Positions 54,844-64,000 of a DNA stretch of 64,000 nt are shown here, in pieces (the stretch's first letter is position 1; each line of letters opens with the position of its first letter). The stretch is from Elgaria multicarinata webbii (Eukaryota; Chordata; Lepidosauria; Squamata; Anguidae). Below the pieces are notes generated by a model. The model made no database searches. It was not told the DNA's origin and saw nothing but the letters and a program-made list of their open reading frames with translations. Location of the stretch: the NCBI RefSeq assembly GCF_023053635.1, contig NC_086172.1, positions 122,425,681 through 122,489,680 of the forward strand, written 5' to 3'. Position numbers and translations under genes: made by a program.

Positions 54844-54883
<40 letters not shown>
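54805..54883. repeat. (CA)n then (GA)n compound microsatellite
   Basis: CA units with AAA interruptions pass into GA units with one AA break. Confidence 0.95.
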
Positions 54884-55324
54884 TATTGCCTTTAAATAGA
54901 CCTGATTCTGAGCTGCTTTTCTTTGGGCTCTGAAGGGCAACAATAACCCTTCACCACAACCCATGGTATCCAACCACCTTGACTTTTCCTGCACTGTATG
55001 ATGATTCCCATTCCATCCTCAATGGTCTCAGATCATTGTGAAAGGCTATCTGGGCATGTATGCTTGTTCACAGGAGATGGATCCCATGCTGTTGCTTAGC
55101 ACAAAGTTACCAACATTGTCAAGCATTCCCCAGCGGACTCTGCACTGTCTCAAGAGATGATATGGAGTGTGCTCCTCCATTTGCGTGGGGAAACTCAGCC
55201 TCCGTCTGCTTCATCTGTTCTCACCTTGCCTCACTGCTCTTGACTTCACCCTCCCACCTAATTTTGTTGCCACTTTCATCTTCTAACAAAGCTAGAGGGC
55301 AAGCTGTTTAGCAGAGAGGGCTTC

Positions 55325-55382
55325 AGGGTACAATCCTATGCATGTTTAGATAGAAAAAAGGTCCATAGGATTGCACCCTTGG
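55325..55382. mobile_element. Short foldback repeat, CCTATGCATGTTTA type
   Basis: CAATCCTATGCATGTTTAGA at the left and CATAGGATTGCACCC at the right are inverted partners. A longer copy with the same ends lies at 62724-62836. Confidence 0.6.
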
Positions 55383-55729
55383 TGAATGAAGTGAGGAGAA
55401 ACTGAAACTGCATGAGGTACCTGGACAGGAAGTGGGAGGCATTCTCTGTTTTCTGGGCAGGATCTACACTACTGCTTTAAAACTGCTTATAACAGTAGTG
55501 ACAACTGTTGGGGCCCAGGACACACTCCGTATACAGTTTTCAAACCATTTTCAAAGTGTCATATCCTGCTTGGTGTAGATCTGGCCCACCCAAGAAGGGC
55601 CCGATAGAACTCAAAAGACAGATGGGCACTCAACCATGCTAGATACATGTTGCTGTTGTTGTTGTTGTAAAAAGCAGAGTGAAAAAGGGAGGAAGAACTT
55701 CAAAGTCTTTAACTTACAATTGACAGTGA

Positions 55730-56130
55730 GGCCATTTCTACACCTATCTTTCCCCCCGGGATCGTCCCTGCGCACCCAAATGATGCACAGGGGATCCCGG
55801 GAGCAGGGAGGGACAGTCTCTCCATTTCCCAGGATTTCTGGGACTGCTGTTACCCTGATTTTACCCATGGTCCCGGGACAATCCCGAGGACCACATACAG
55901 TGTGGGCGCCTGTCCCAGCTTCTTCCCTCCTCCCTGCCAGTAGCGGGGGTCAGAAGAGGGAAGGAGCTGGGCCGGGGGGGAGTCCTGGGATATCGGGGGT
56001 GGGGAGCAGGGTCGAGGCTTTTTTTTTTAAAAAAATACTTTTTGCTGTAGGGCAAGTGTGCTCCAGCTCCTGTTGCTTTAAAAAAAATGGCAGCCTCTTC
56101 ACTTCCAGGACATCGAACAGCCATCTGGAT
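55730..56130. mobile_element. MITE of the GGCCATTTCTACACC family, right end unclear
   Basis: The left end GGCCATTTCTACACCTATC is followed by GGGATCGTCCCTGCGCACCC and GATGCACAGGGGATCCC, the same GC-rich interior as 50701 and 63860. The right end is not cleanly readable; about 56130 is a guess. An open plus-strand frame across it (55636-56442) is not a gene. Confidence 0.6.
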
Positions 56131-56896
56131 GCAGGGCAACAATCCTTAAAGTTGGAAATTCTGGGGTTGTTTCCCTGCGTCCCTCTACACCCTTGGGAGG
56201 AGAAAGGGCCAGAGTCATGTGGTGCTTTCTCCCAGGTTGATATCCAAAACTGTTTTTTATACTGTAGAGACTGTAATCCGAAGCAGAAGACTCCCATGCA
56301 GGGAAAGGAGCATTTTAACCCTTTCTCCTCGAGCCGTTTTTCTACTGAAAATCTCATTTCCCATGTTGCTTCTCCCTTCCCTCTGCTGGGGAAAAGAAAG
56401 ATGGGTCTGCATCAAGCACCTTCAGTGTATCCTCTGTGGTAGAGGATGAATGTATTATTTATTATATATGCATGGGTGATGTGGTGTGTATGTGCATCTA
56501 TTTTAAATTACTATTTAAAGCCCCTGGAATGGAGGTGTGCAGGTAAATAAATGTTACTAGAGTACAATCGTACCCTGTCCTTTCCCTATTAGCCTGTAAT
56601 AATTCCTATGCCTTTGTAACGGTAACAAGTGCATTATGCTTACCTGTTTGGCCCTGTCTCCATTTCCCTCCCTGACCTGTGCTGCGGCTTTCCCCAACCG
56701 GGTGCCCTCCAGATTCTCAGCCAGCGTGGCCTCCAAAGCAGCATGCACTGATGGCCCATTACTTGAATGTTTTGTTCCACTTGGATTGATGGGTATGTAC
56801 CCAGAAATCTTTTCTCCCAGAATGGTCTCCATTAGCAGAAAGCTGTCATAAACACTGCAGGACATTTCCCCTCCTTTCCTGGCCCCTGCATTTCCT

Positions 56897-56940
56897 CAGA
56901 GGGTCCCCTCACCCTTCAGAGGGTCCCCTCACCCTTCAGA
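56897..56940. repeat. Tandem duplication of a 20-bp unit
   Basis: CAGAGGGTCCCCTCACCCTT occurs twice without differences. Confidence 0.95.
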
Positions 56941-57539
56941 GCAAATTTTTAAGGAAAGCAGAGGAAGGAAGGCCGGAGGGAAATTCCTCCTCCCCTCCCC
57001 GTTCCGCTGATATGAGCCAATCTGTGTGAAGGACTAATGGGATATAACCCACAGACATTTATAATAGAACAGGGTCTGAAGGGTGCTTGGTGCCGTGCCA
57101 TCTTTGATGGTAAACACTTCTGAGCTATTCTGATCCTGCAGTCTTGCTGACTGGGAAGGGGAGGGAAGAATGCCAGACTCTGAGAAATAGCCGTTTGTTT
57201 TAACCATTTATTCTCTGTTGATGACTTTAAGAAGGCTTTTTTCAGTTTTGGGGAGGTGGGGGTGGGAAGTGGTACTGGAAAACCAAAAGGAAGAAAGACT
57301 TTTCATAATAGTTGCAAGTGAAACTTTCTTTTTCTCTGCCAATTCCAGTGGGCGGAGGGCCCCGATCATTAATATTTTGCTGGAGCTGGAGGCCTTTACA
57401 ATTCCCCACTCTTGGGTCAAGACTGAATGTGTATCAGAGTGGTTTAGTCACACACATCACTACCCGACATGTCTTTGATACATAACCAGGTAGCTGATGC
57501 TCTGCACAATCTGAGGTCCAGCTCTGGAATTATTGGAGA

Positions 57540-57541
<2 letters not shown>

Positions 57542-57578
<37 letters not shown>
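57542..57578. repeat. (GT)n microsatellite
   Basis: About 18 uninterrupted GT units; a short (GA)n run follows at 57802-57823. Confidence 0.97.
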
Positions 57579-57583
<5 letters not shown>

Positions 57584-58042
57584 AGGCTGATGATGGTGAT
57601 TCATTATTCCCATCTTGACTCTCACAAGACGATCATGCAGCTCTTTGCATTTCAAAATCATTAACCCCGCCAGCTCGTCTCCATCAGTCTTGAGAAAACA
57701 GGAAGCACCATCACCACAGGAAGCAGTGGGCTCTTACACCCTCCCAGTGAACTGAGCTGCAGAACCTGTTGCAAAATGTTAACAGAACACTTGGCAAGTT
57801 CCAGAGAGAGAGAGAGAGAGAGACTGGGGCAGGGGAGCAATGAAAAATCTGCTGACCCACCAGCCTCTGTGCAATTCTGGACATCTTCTCACCAGACCCA
57901 TAATAATCTATGCGGTTAGGTTGTTGTTGCTTGACTGTGCTTGATTATTAATAATAAAACACCATAGCTCAAGCAGTTGCCATACACGCCCAGTATATAC
58001 ACTTTGGCTGAATTAAAATTACATTCCAGAATTAACATTTTC

Positions 58043-59123
58043 AGCTAGATGGAACAACTATTAGGTGGATTCACAGCTGGCTACAGAATCGGACTCAAAG
58101 AGTACTTATCAATGGAACCTTTTCAAACTGGGGAGAGGCAACGAGTGGGGTACCGCAGGGCTCAGTCCTGGGCCCAGTGCTCTTCAACATTTTTATTAAT
58201 GATTTGGACGAGGAGGTGCAGGGAACGCTGATCAAATTTGCAGATGACACCAAATTGGGTGGGATAGCTAATACCCTGGAAGACAGAAACAAACTTCAAA
58301 GTGATCTTGATAGGCTGGAGTGCTGGGCTGAAAACAACAGAATGACATTTAATAGGGATAAATGCCAAGTTCTACATTTAGGAAATAGAAACCAAAGGCA
58401 CAGTTACAAGATGGGGGATACTTGGCTCAGCAATATTACAAACGAGAAGGATCTTGGAAATGTTGTAGATCGCAAGCTGAATATGAGCCAACAGTGCGAT
58501 ATGGCTGCAAGAAAGGCAAATGCTATTTTGGGCTGCATTAATAGAAGTATAGCTTCCAAATCACGTGAGGTACTGGTTCCTCTCTATTCGGCCCTGGTTA
58601 GGCCTCATCTAGAGTATTGCGTCCAGTTCTGGGCTCCACAATTCAAGAAGGACGCAGACAAGCTGGAGAGTGTTCAGAGGAGGGCAACCAGGATGATCAG
58701 GGGTCTGGAAACAAAGCCCTATGAAGAGAGACTGAAAGAACTGGGCATGTTTAGCCTGGAGAAGAGAAGATTGAGGGGAGACATGATAGCACTCTTCAAA
58801 TACTTAAAAGGTTGTCACACAGAGGAAGGCCAGGATCTCTTCTCGATCCTCCCAGAGTGCAGGACACGGAATAACAGGCTCAAGTTAAAGGAAGCCAGAT
58901 TCCAACTGGACATCAGGAAAAACTTCCTGACTTTTAGAGCAGTACAACAATGGAATCAGTTACCTAGGGAGGTTGTGGGCTCTCCCACACTAGAGGCCTT
59001 CAAGAGGCAGCTGGACAACCATCTGTTAGGGATGCTTTAGGGTGGATTCCTGCACTGAGCAGGGGGTTGGACTTGATGGCCTTGTAGGCCCCTTCCAACT
59101 CTGCTATTCTATGATTCTATGAT
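58043..59123 (+). mobile_element. CR1 LINE, 5'-truncated, ORF2 C-terminal part still open
   Basis: The plus strand is open from 58048 to the TAG at 59038-59040, 331 codons including the stop. It holds SGVPQGSVLGPVLFNIFIND (reverse transcriptase), the catalytic FADD in IKFADDTKLGG, then LVPLYSALVRPHLEYCVQFW, SVQRRATRMIRGL and FRAVQQWNQLPREV. The 3' UTR has GGACTTGATGGCCTTGTAGG and ends in ATTCTATGATTCTATGAT, the CR1 tail. The endonuclease is missing (5' truncation). The open frame suggests a young copy. Confidence 0.93.
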
Positions 59124-59243
59124 CACACCCCTGGTTCTACTATGATATAAATCAGCTGTCTCCAACCTGTTGCACTACAGATATGTAGGACTAAACCTCT
59201 CATTGGCCCCAATAAACATGGCCCTGCTGACTGGGGATGATGG

Positions 59244-59312
59244 ATAGTGTTTTTGTGAACTGCCCAGAGAGCTTCAGCTATTGGGCAGTATAAAAATGTA
59301 ATAAATAAATTA
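59244..59312 (+). mobile_element. L2-type LINE tail fragment
   Basis: TGTGAACTGCCCAGAGAGCT, TTGGGCAGTATAAAAATGTA, ATAAATAAAT. Only the last about 70 bp remain. Confidence 0.75.
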
Positions 59313-60236
59313 TCCAATCTGGAGAGCAACAGGTTGGTAAAGGCTGATATAATTAAATGCCATTGCTTTAGGAAAGTATTACTCATTTGCTTCCCTTCTT
59401 GTATATGCATGAAGGGCACAATTCACCAGGAGGTTTTCTTACCCAGGCCCCATTGAAATGTAGGGGAGCTGCACAACAGGACTCTTGGCCAGTCCCATTA
59501 GCATTAAGGAGGTGTTCCCAGGCATTCCCTGAGCTCAAATTTGCTCTTTTGCAATCCAGTGAGTCAGAGGGTAAACCATGAGCAATTTGAAAGACCACAG
59601 ACTTAAGTTTTTAGCTGAAACAAATCAGCTGGTTTATTGATACACAATGCCTGAAAATAATATGCTCTTCATGTAGGAGATAATAATATTATAAATGTGA
59701 ATTATTGAGAATAGAAAGAAAATAGCATAAGGAAGGAAGCTATCAACAAAGCAATAAATCAATATAAATGATTTAAGAATGGCATAAGAACAATTTTAGA
59801 ATGTCATTGATAAAATAATCAATACATGACCTAGTAAGAGTGCCCTGGAATTGCTCTTCCTTTTCACCATTGTAACCTGCTTGTTTTCCTGCTTCTTGCT
59901 CTGGCTGGGGCAATGGTGTTGATGATGACAAGTTAAAGCAGTAGATGCCACTGCTATGCTCACCAGCTTTCTGCCTGTCAAGCAAGCAAGTGGTAGCAAT
60001 GATAAGGAAAAGAAGGAGGATCAAAAGTAGTTGGTGATATTAGGGGGGAGAAGGTAGGCTCACTGAGTGAGAGCGTTCATTGAGTGTGTCCTGCCTGAGG
60101 GCCATCAAAACTTGGAGCTGGGATTATCTGGGGTCAGGCAGGTAGCATAGGATGCACATCTCCTCAGCTCAGACATCCCAGAGAAGAGGTTGATGAAAGA
60201 AGGTGGGAATAACTGTAGCAGTGACAGTAGTAATGG

Positions 60237-60272
60237 CAGCAACAGCAGCAGAAGCAACAGCAGCAGCAACTC
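60237..60272. repeat. Imperfect CAGCAG/AGCAAC repeat
   Basis: A purine/CAG-rich low-complexity run with interruptions. It produces a Ser-rich chance frame. Confidence 0.85.
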
Positions 60273-62329
60273 CACATGGGTATCCCAAAAGAACTTTAGT
60301 GATCAGGACAGGATTTGTTCTTTTGAATCAGTTTTACATATACCTGCACAAATACGCATAAAGGTAGATCATGGGTGCCCATATTTTATCTGGCGGAGGG
60401 ACCAGGACCCTCTCGCTTGACAAATCTTTGCCCAGGTCATTTTGCACTACTTCAACACATTCTCACAAACAGTCAAATAAAGTTTATGATTCTTCGTTCT
60501 CTACAAATCTATTGTGGAGCCTGTTGACCTATTTTTAGTTTAAGTTTGATATTAGGACCTCACTATCAACCAATATGACATGGTCTTCTTAACTTCATCT
60601 GACACTTAAGATTCAGCCAAACTCCAGGCAGTTTTAACAGAGCTAGATTTTTCCACAGTGGGCATCCATTTTAATCCAACACAGCTCCTCTAGAACCTGC
60701 AGAATGGGCCTAGTAGGACCATGCCAACAAGGAGGATTTTGGGTGGGCTATGCCCTAAATTTGTAACTAGTTCTGGCCAGTAGTGAATAGCTAGTGGCTC
60801 AGATTGTTTCCACCTTAATGTTTGGTTACCATAGCATTGACATTTACATATTATCAGTCCCAAGGAGAGAAAAAGTCATTGAAAATTAAGCAATATAATA
60901 TAGATTATAAATTATTATATCATCATGTGATATAATAAATTATATCACATGGTGGCTGGGGACTGCTTGGAACTGTAAGACTTTTTTCCTGTCTAAACGT
61001 GCCAAGTATTGCACCCTTTTTAAAGCACTCATCTACTTTTCTGTAACAAAAATACTCACCTATTTTACTATAGGAAAAATTATTACTAAATGGAGCAATT
61101 GCCAGTCTTCTGTTTGCACCTGTCTTGGATTTCCAATAAAAAGAAAATTATTGGGTCCTTCTTATGTGGTCTGACTTTAATTTTATGAATAGTAAGGCTT
61201 TCAACTATATTCAGTTTTGTTCCCAAAAGACTGCTTTACTAGGATGTGGTTAGTAGAAAGGTCCTCAGTTGTTAATTACTCACTTAACCCAACAGAGTAT
61301 TGGGTTACGCTTGAAGCCCTAATGATGCAATCTTTCATTTGAAGAACTGATAGCATTAAAACCAGAATAACAGAAATGAAGGCAATAAGGAAGAATACTT
61401 TCCTCTTGACTATAACAATTAACCAAATTAACCATCTGAGGGCAATTTGTTCATTTGTTTGGCTTAAACAACTCATCCTGGAGGATTGTGAGAGAATTTG
61501 ATGAACTGGAAAGGCAGTTATTTGCAGATAGGTAGATGGAGAAAACACATGAAATTTGGAACAGAGGAAGGAAATTAATGAGAGCTCTTAGAAGGTGTGG
61601 AAAACTTTGAAAGTGTGTCGAAATGGTGTCAAGGTAAATAGGGAACTAATGTAGGTGTTTGTGGATAGAATGCTATTCAACACCAGACTCTTCAGAGAGT
61701 CTTAGGATGGTATATATGCCTGATCTTTACAACAACCTGTGGGGAAGACTTAAAGTTAGTCTTTCTCAAGGCCAACCAGTAAGCTTCATGACTGTGTGAG
61801 GATTTCAGCTCAGGACTTCCTAACACAAGTACAACATGACACCCAACATGATACCCAACCAAGACAAAAATCAAAACTTAAAATAGACAGATGAAAGAAT
61901 GCTGAAGTCACCTACAAATCAGGACTCCACATGGAAAGCTCCCCTGTGATTTCAAGAAAAACATTTGGATGATTGCACCCCAGAAATCTTAAGTATGGTG
62001 AGTATTGGAATGTGGTTTGCTTCAGTAAAACCATAAAGGATGTTCCCACTCTTCCTGCTGCATCAGGTATAAAATGTGATTCCCTTGAAGTGATATAAGT
62101 GGGTGATGACAACTAGATGCTGATATGACTAATTTATCTAAGAACATGTTCTCTAGTATTCTTGGCAGTAGCTATATCACTGTTGTCCTTAATTCGGGAT
62201 CCTAATATTCCTTCCCCTCTGCTGACCTTATTTGTCCTTATTTAGATTTGTTCTAGGTATTTTCCATGGGGTCAGTAGAAGAGTGCCTCTTTGTGTTAGA
62301 GCCCTATAACTGTTTAATTCATTCGTTCA

Positions 62330-62640
62330 TTTATTTTATTTACAATATTTATATACTGCTCCCCATTCAAGAATTTCGGAGCAGTGAATAAATACAATAA
62401 AAGAATAAAAACACATTTTTAAAAGAAACAAAGTGCAAATAAAGGGAATGGTCATTAAGGGAAGGCTTCCTGGAACAGCAATGTTTTCAGGAGGCGCTGG
62501 AAGGAATACAAAGTTGGCACCTGCCTGACCTCCAAAGGCAAGGAATTCCATATGAAGGGGCCACCACACTGAAGGCTCTTCTCCTGGTGGACTCCAGTCA
62601 GACCATACGTCCATGTGGACACACCAGGAGCATGCCCTCA
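62330..62640 (-). mobile_element. LINE 3' end (L2/CR1-like), older type
   Basis: The minus strand ends CAGTATATAAATATTGTAAA. Upstream it carries AGAGCCTTCAGTGTGGTGGC and a decayed frame with RRWKEYKVGTCLTSKGKEF-like residues, resembling a non-LTR C-terminal part. The family is not certain. Confidence 0.5.
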
Positions 62641-62723
62641 GATGACCTCAGTGACCAGGGAGGTTGATAGGGGAGAAGGTGCTCTCTTCATGCCATCAGA
62701 AAGGTGAGTCTTTGAGGTCACAG

Positions 62724-62836
62724 TCCTATGCATGTTTAGATAGAAAAAAGGCCTACAACTCCCAGCATTCCCCAGCCAGCAATGCTGGGAGTTGTGGGAC
62801 TTTCTCTGGCTAAACATGCATAGGATTGCACCCTAA
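62724..62836. mobile_element. Foldback repeat, CCTATGCATGTTTA type, longer copy
   Basis: CAGTCCTATGCATGTTTAGA and CTAAACATGCATAGGATTGC are inverted partners. Between them is a second palindrome, CTACAACTCCCAGCATTCCC with GCTGGGAGTTGTGGGAC. Compare 55325-55382, which lacks the inner palindrome. Confidence 0.6.
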
Positions 62837-63859
62837 GGTGGTACAATATTCCTCGTCTCTTTCTTGCTATGGGCAGGCAGGGCTGTTCTTCTCGATTCCA
62901 GCAGTAATAGCTTAATTGTATAAAGGGTTCGGAAGTGTACTCATTGCCTCAGTGGAAGGAATTTATCAAAATAGTGCTGATCTGTATCACTTAGCCACAC
63001 TAAGGTTATACAAAGAGCAGCAAATCCTCTGGGGTGTAACAGTTGGTCTGTTCTTAACCTCAGCTTCTTATCTCTCACAGACAGCTTCCAGTTCCTCCCC
63101 TTGCCACCAGCATTGTGGCAATACAATTTCACAGGGGCCCACACCACAATGGGTACGTACAGAAGGGTATGAATGCCCACACTATTCACAATAGCACATG
63201 TTCATACTCAGATTTAGCAGTTTTTTAAAATCTCAATCCTGGAACACTAAAATATTTGAAGCAACCAAACAACAGAATGATATCAGTCCAATAGAATGGT
63301 CAGATAGCTGCAGGAAACAGGTAAGCAGCAGTATTTTCCACAGAAATTGACAACATGCTTAAATTCTAGTTATATCAATGGGATTTAACCACACAGTTAA
63401 GTATCTATAGTCCACTGATTCAATTTAAGTGTGCCTATAGATTGTTTGTTTAAGCATTTTTGACCCACACTTGGGTTGAATGATTCTCCAAGATGGCTTA
63501 AAATAATTAAAAACCCACAATAAAAATGGTAAAAAAGAAGAAGAAACAAACAAAACCACAGCAGTAAAATTCCACAGAAGCTGAAACTCACAAATAAGTC
63601 CCAAAAGCCTTTTGAAAAACAGTAGCAAAACCAGGCACCTAAAAACACACACACATCAAGGAGTGAGGTGAACTTCCCTAGTGAGGGAGTTCTTTCATTT
63701 TGGTGCCTTGAGAAGTCACACACTGCACCTCAGTTAATGTGGGTACCAGGAACAATTCCTTTGAGGAAAAGCTTAATGTGTGTGTAGGTTCATAATGCGG
63801 TTTTTTATTTTATATAAATGAATAGGTTATCCTTACAAGAGTTTGCCTAAGGCCACTTA

Positions 63860-63998
63860 GGCTTTCTACACCTGCCTTTTCCCCCAGGATTGTCCCAGGA
63901 TCATCCCTGTGCATGCAGATGACACACAGGGGATCCCAGGAGCAGGCAGGGAGGATCCCTCCATTTTCCTGGGATAATCCTTAGGTGTAGAAAGGGCC
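63860..63998. mobile_element. MITE, 139 bp, short member of the TTCTACACC family, at the window edge
   Basis: The left end GGCTTTCTACACCTGCC and right end TTAGGTGTAGAAAGGGCC are inverted partners, and the inside has GGGGATCCCAGGAGCAGGCA. TTA (63857-63859) precedes the left end and TT follows the right end before the window stops, as expected for a TTA duplication cut off one base short. Confidence 0.75.
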
Positions 63999-64000
63999 TT

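Larger units (their letters stand above)
34764..64000. other. SPI1 5' flank, no host exon recognised
   Basis: About 29 kb upstream of SPI1. In mammals the next gene on this side is SLC39A13 and a distal SPI1 enhancer (URE) sits about 14-17 kb upstream of the start site, which would fall near 49-52 kb here, where I see mostly repeats. Stretches over 300 bp where I recognise nothing: 35100-35550, 36933-38008, 38113-38987, 40070-41850, 46195-47040, 47660-48750, 51650-52735, 53640-54800, 56460-57540, 59320-62330 and 62840-63850. Confidence 0.5.

Noticed and set aside
55636-56442. Plus-strand open frame of 268 codons
   Set aside because: It runs over a TTG microsatellite and a GC-rich MITE; the residues are low complexity and the frame ends outside any conserved block.
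56557-56865. Minus-strand frame beginning MSCSVYDSFLLMETILGEK
   Set aside because: The second half is a foldback repeat and the first half matches no family I know; no splice sites support it as an exon.
58177-59040. 287-codon frame as a host gene
   Set aside because: It is the C-terminal part of CR1 reverse transcriptase with the CR1 3' tail directly after it.
60190-60420. Ser/Asn-rich frame
   Set aside because: It is low-complexity CAG/AGC sequence without conserved flanks.

Overview
The window looks like a piece of a squamate reptile (lizard-type) nuclear genome. The host assignment is an inference from the repeat content: BovB (RTE) LINEs, L2 and CR1 LINE 3' ends, a 5'-truncated L1, tRNA-derived SINEs and many short inverted-repeat DNA transposons, with host exons far apart. 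BovB, CR1, L2 and L1 together are typical of squamates. The species cannot be told from the sequence.

The one host protein gene I can support is SPI1, encoding the haematopoietic ETS-family transcription factor PU.1. It lies on the minus strand and all five coding exons are present: exon 1 at 34719-34763, exon 2 at 15299-15392, exon 3 at 9041-9234, exon 4 at 7675-7825 and exon 5 (ETS domain plus stop) at 4667-4983. All four introns are GT-AG, the phases fit, and the spliced reading frame is 801 nt (266 residues plus stop) with no internal stop. The introns are about 19.3, 6.1, 1.2 and 2.7 kb. The 3' UTR probably runs down to an AATAAA near 4165, and the promoter should lie just above 34763.

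Layout: 1-4164 is SPI1 3' flank (SINE, hAT-like and other repeats, no exon recognised). 4165-34763 is the SPI1 transcription unit, its introns filled with SINEs, L2, BovB and L1 copies, foldback elements and microsatellites. 34764-64000 is the SPI1 5' flank, about 29 kb with no host exon recognised. It holds a cluster of foldback MITEs (41.8-49.1 kb), a 1.2-kb BovB fragment (43.5-44.6 kb), a broken Ty3/Gypsy-type fossil (49.6-51.6 kb) with a 448-bp MITE inside it, related GC-rich MITEs (52.7, 55.7 and 63.9 kb) and a CR1 copy with 331 open codons (58.0-59.1 kb).

I found no new gene system. The most interesting points are structural. A diverged inverted repeat pair flanks SPI1 exon 2. An L1 sits inside a SINE whose end is about 45 nt from the exon 5 acceptor. 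Several MITE families show readable target-site duplications, and one MITE is cut by the window edge so exactly that the next base can be predicted. A GTGGA minisatellite occurs as an inverted pair with 4 versus 16 units. Repeat boundaries are read by eye and may be off by 10-30 bases unless a duplication is stated.
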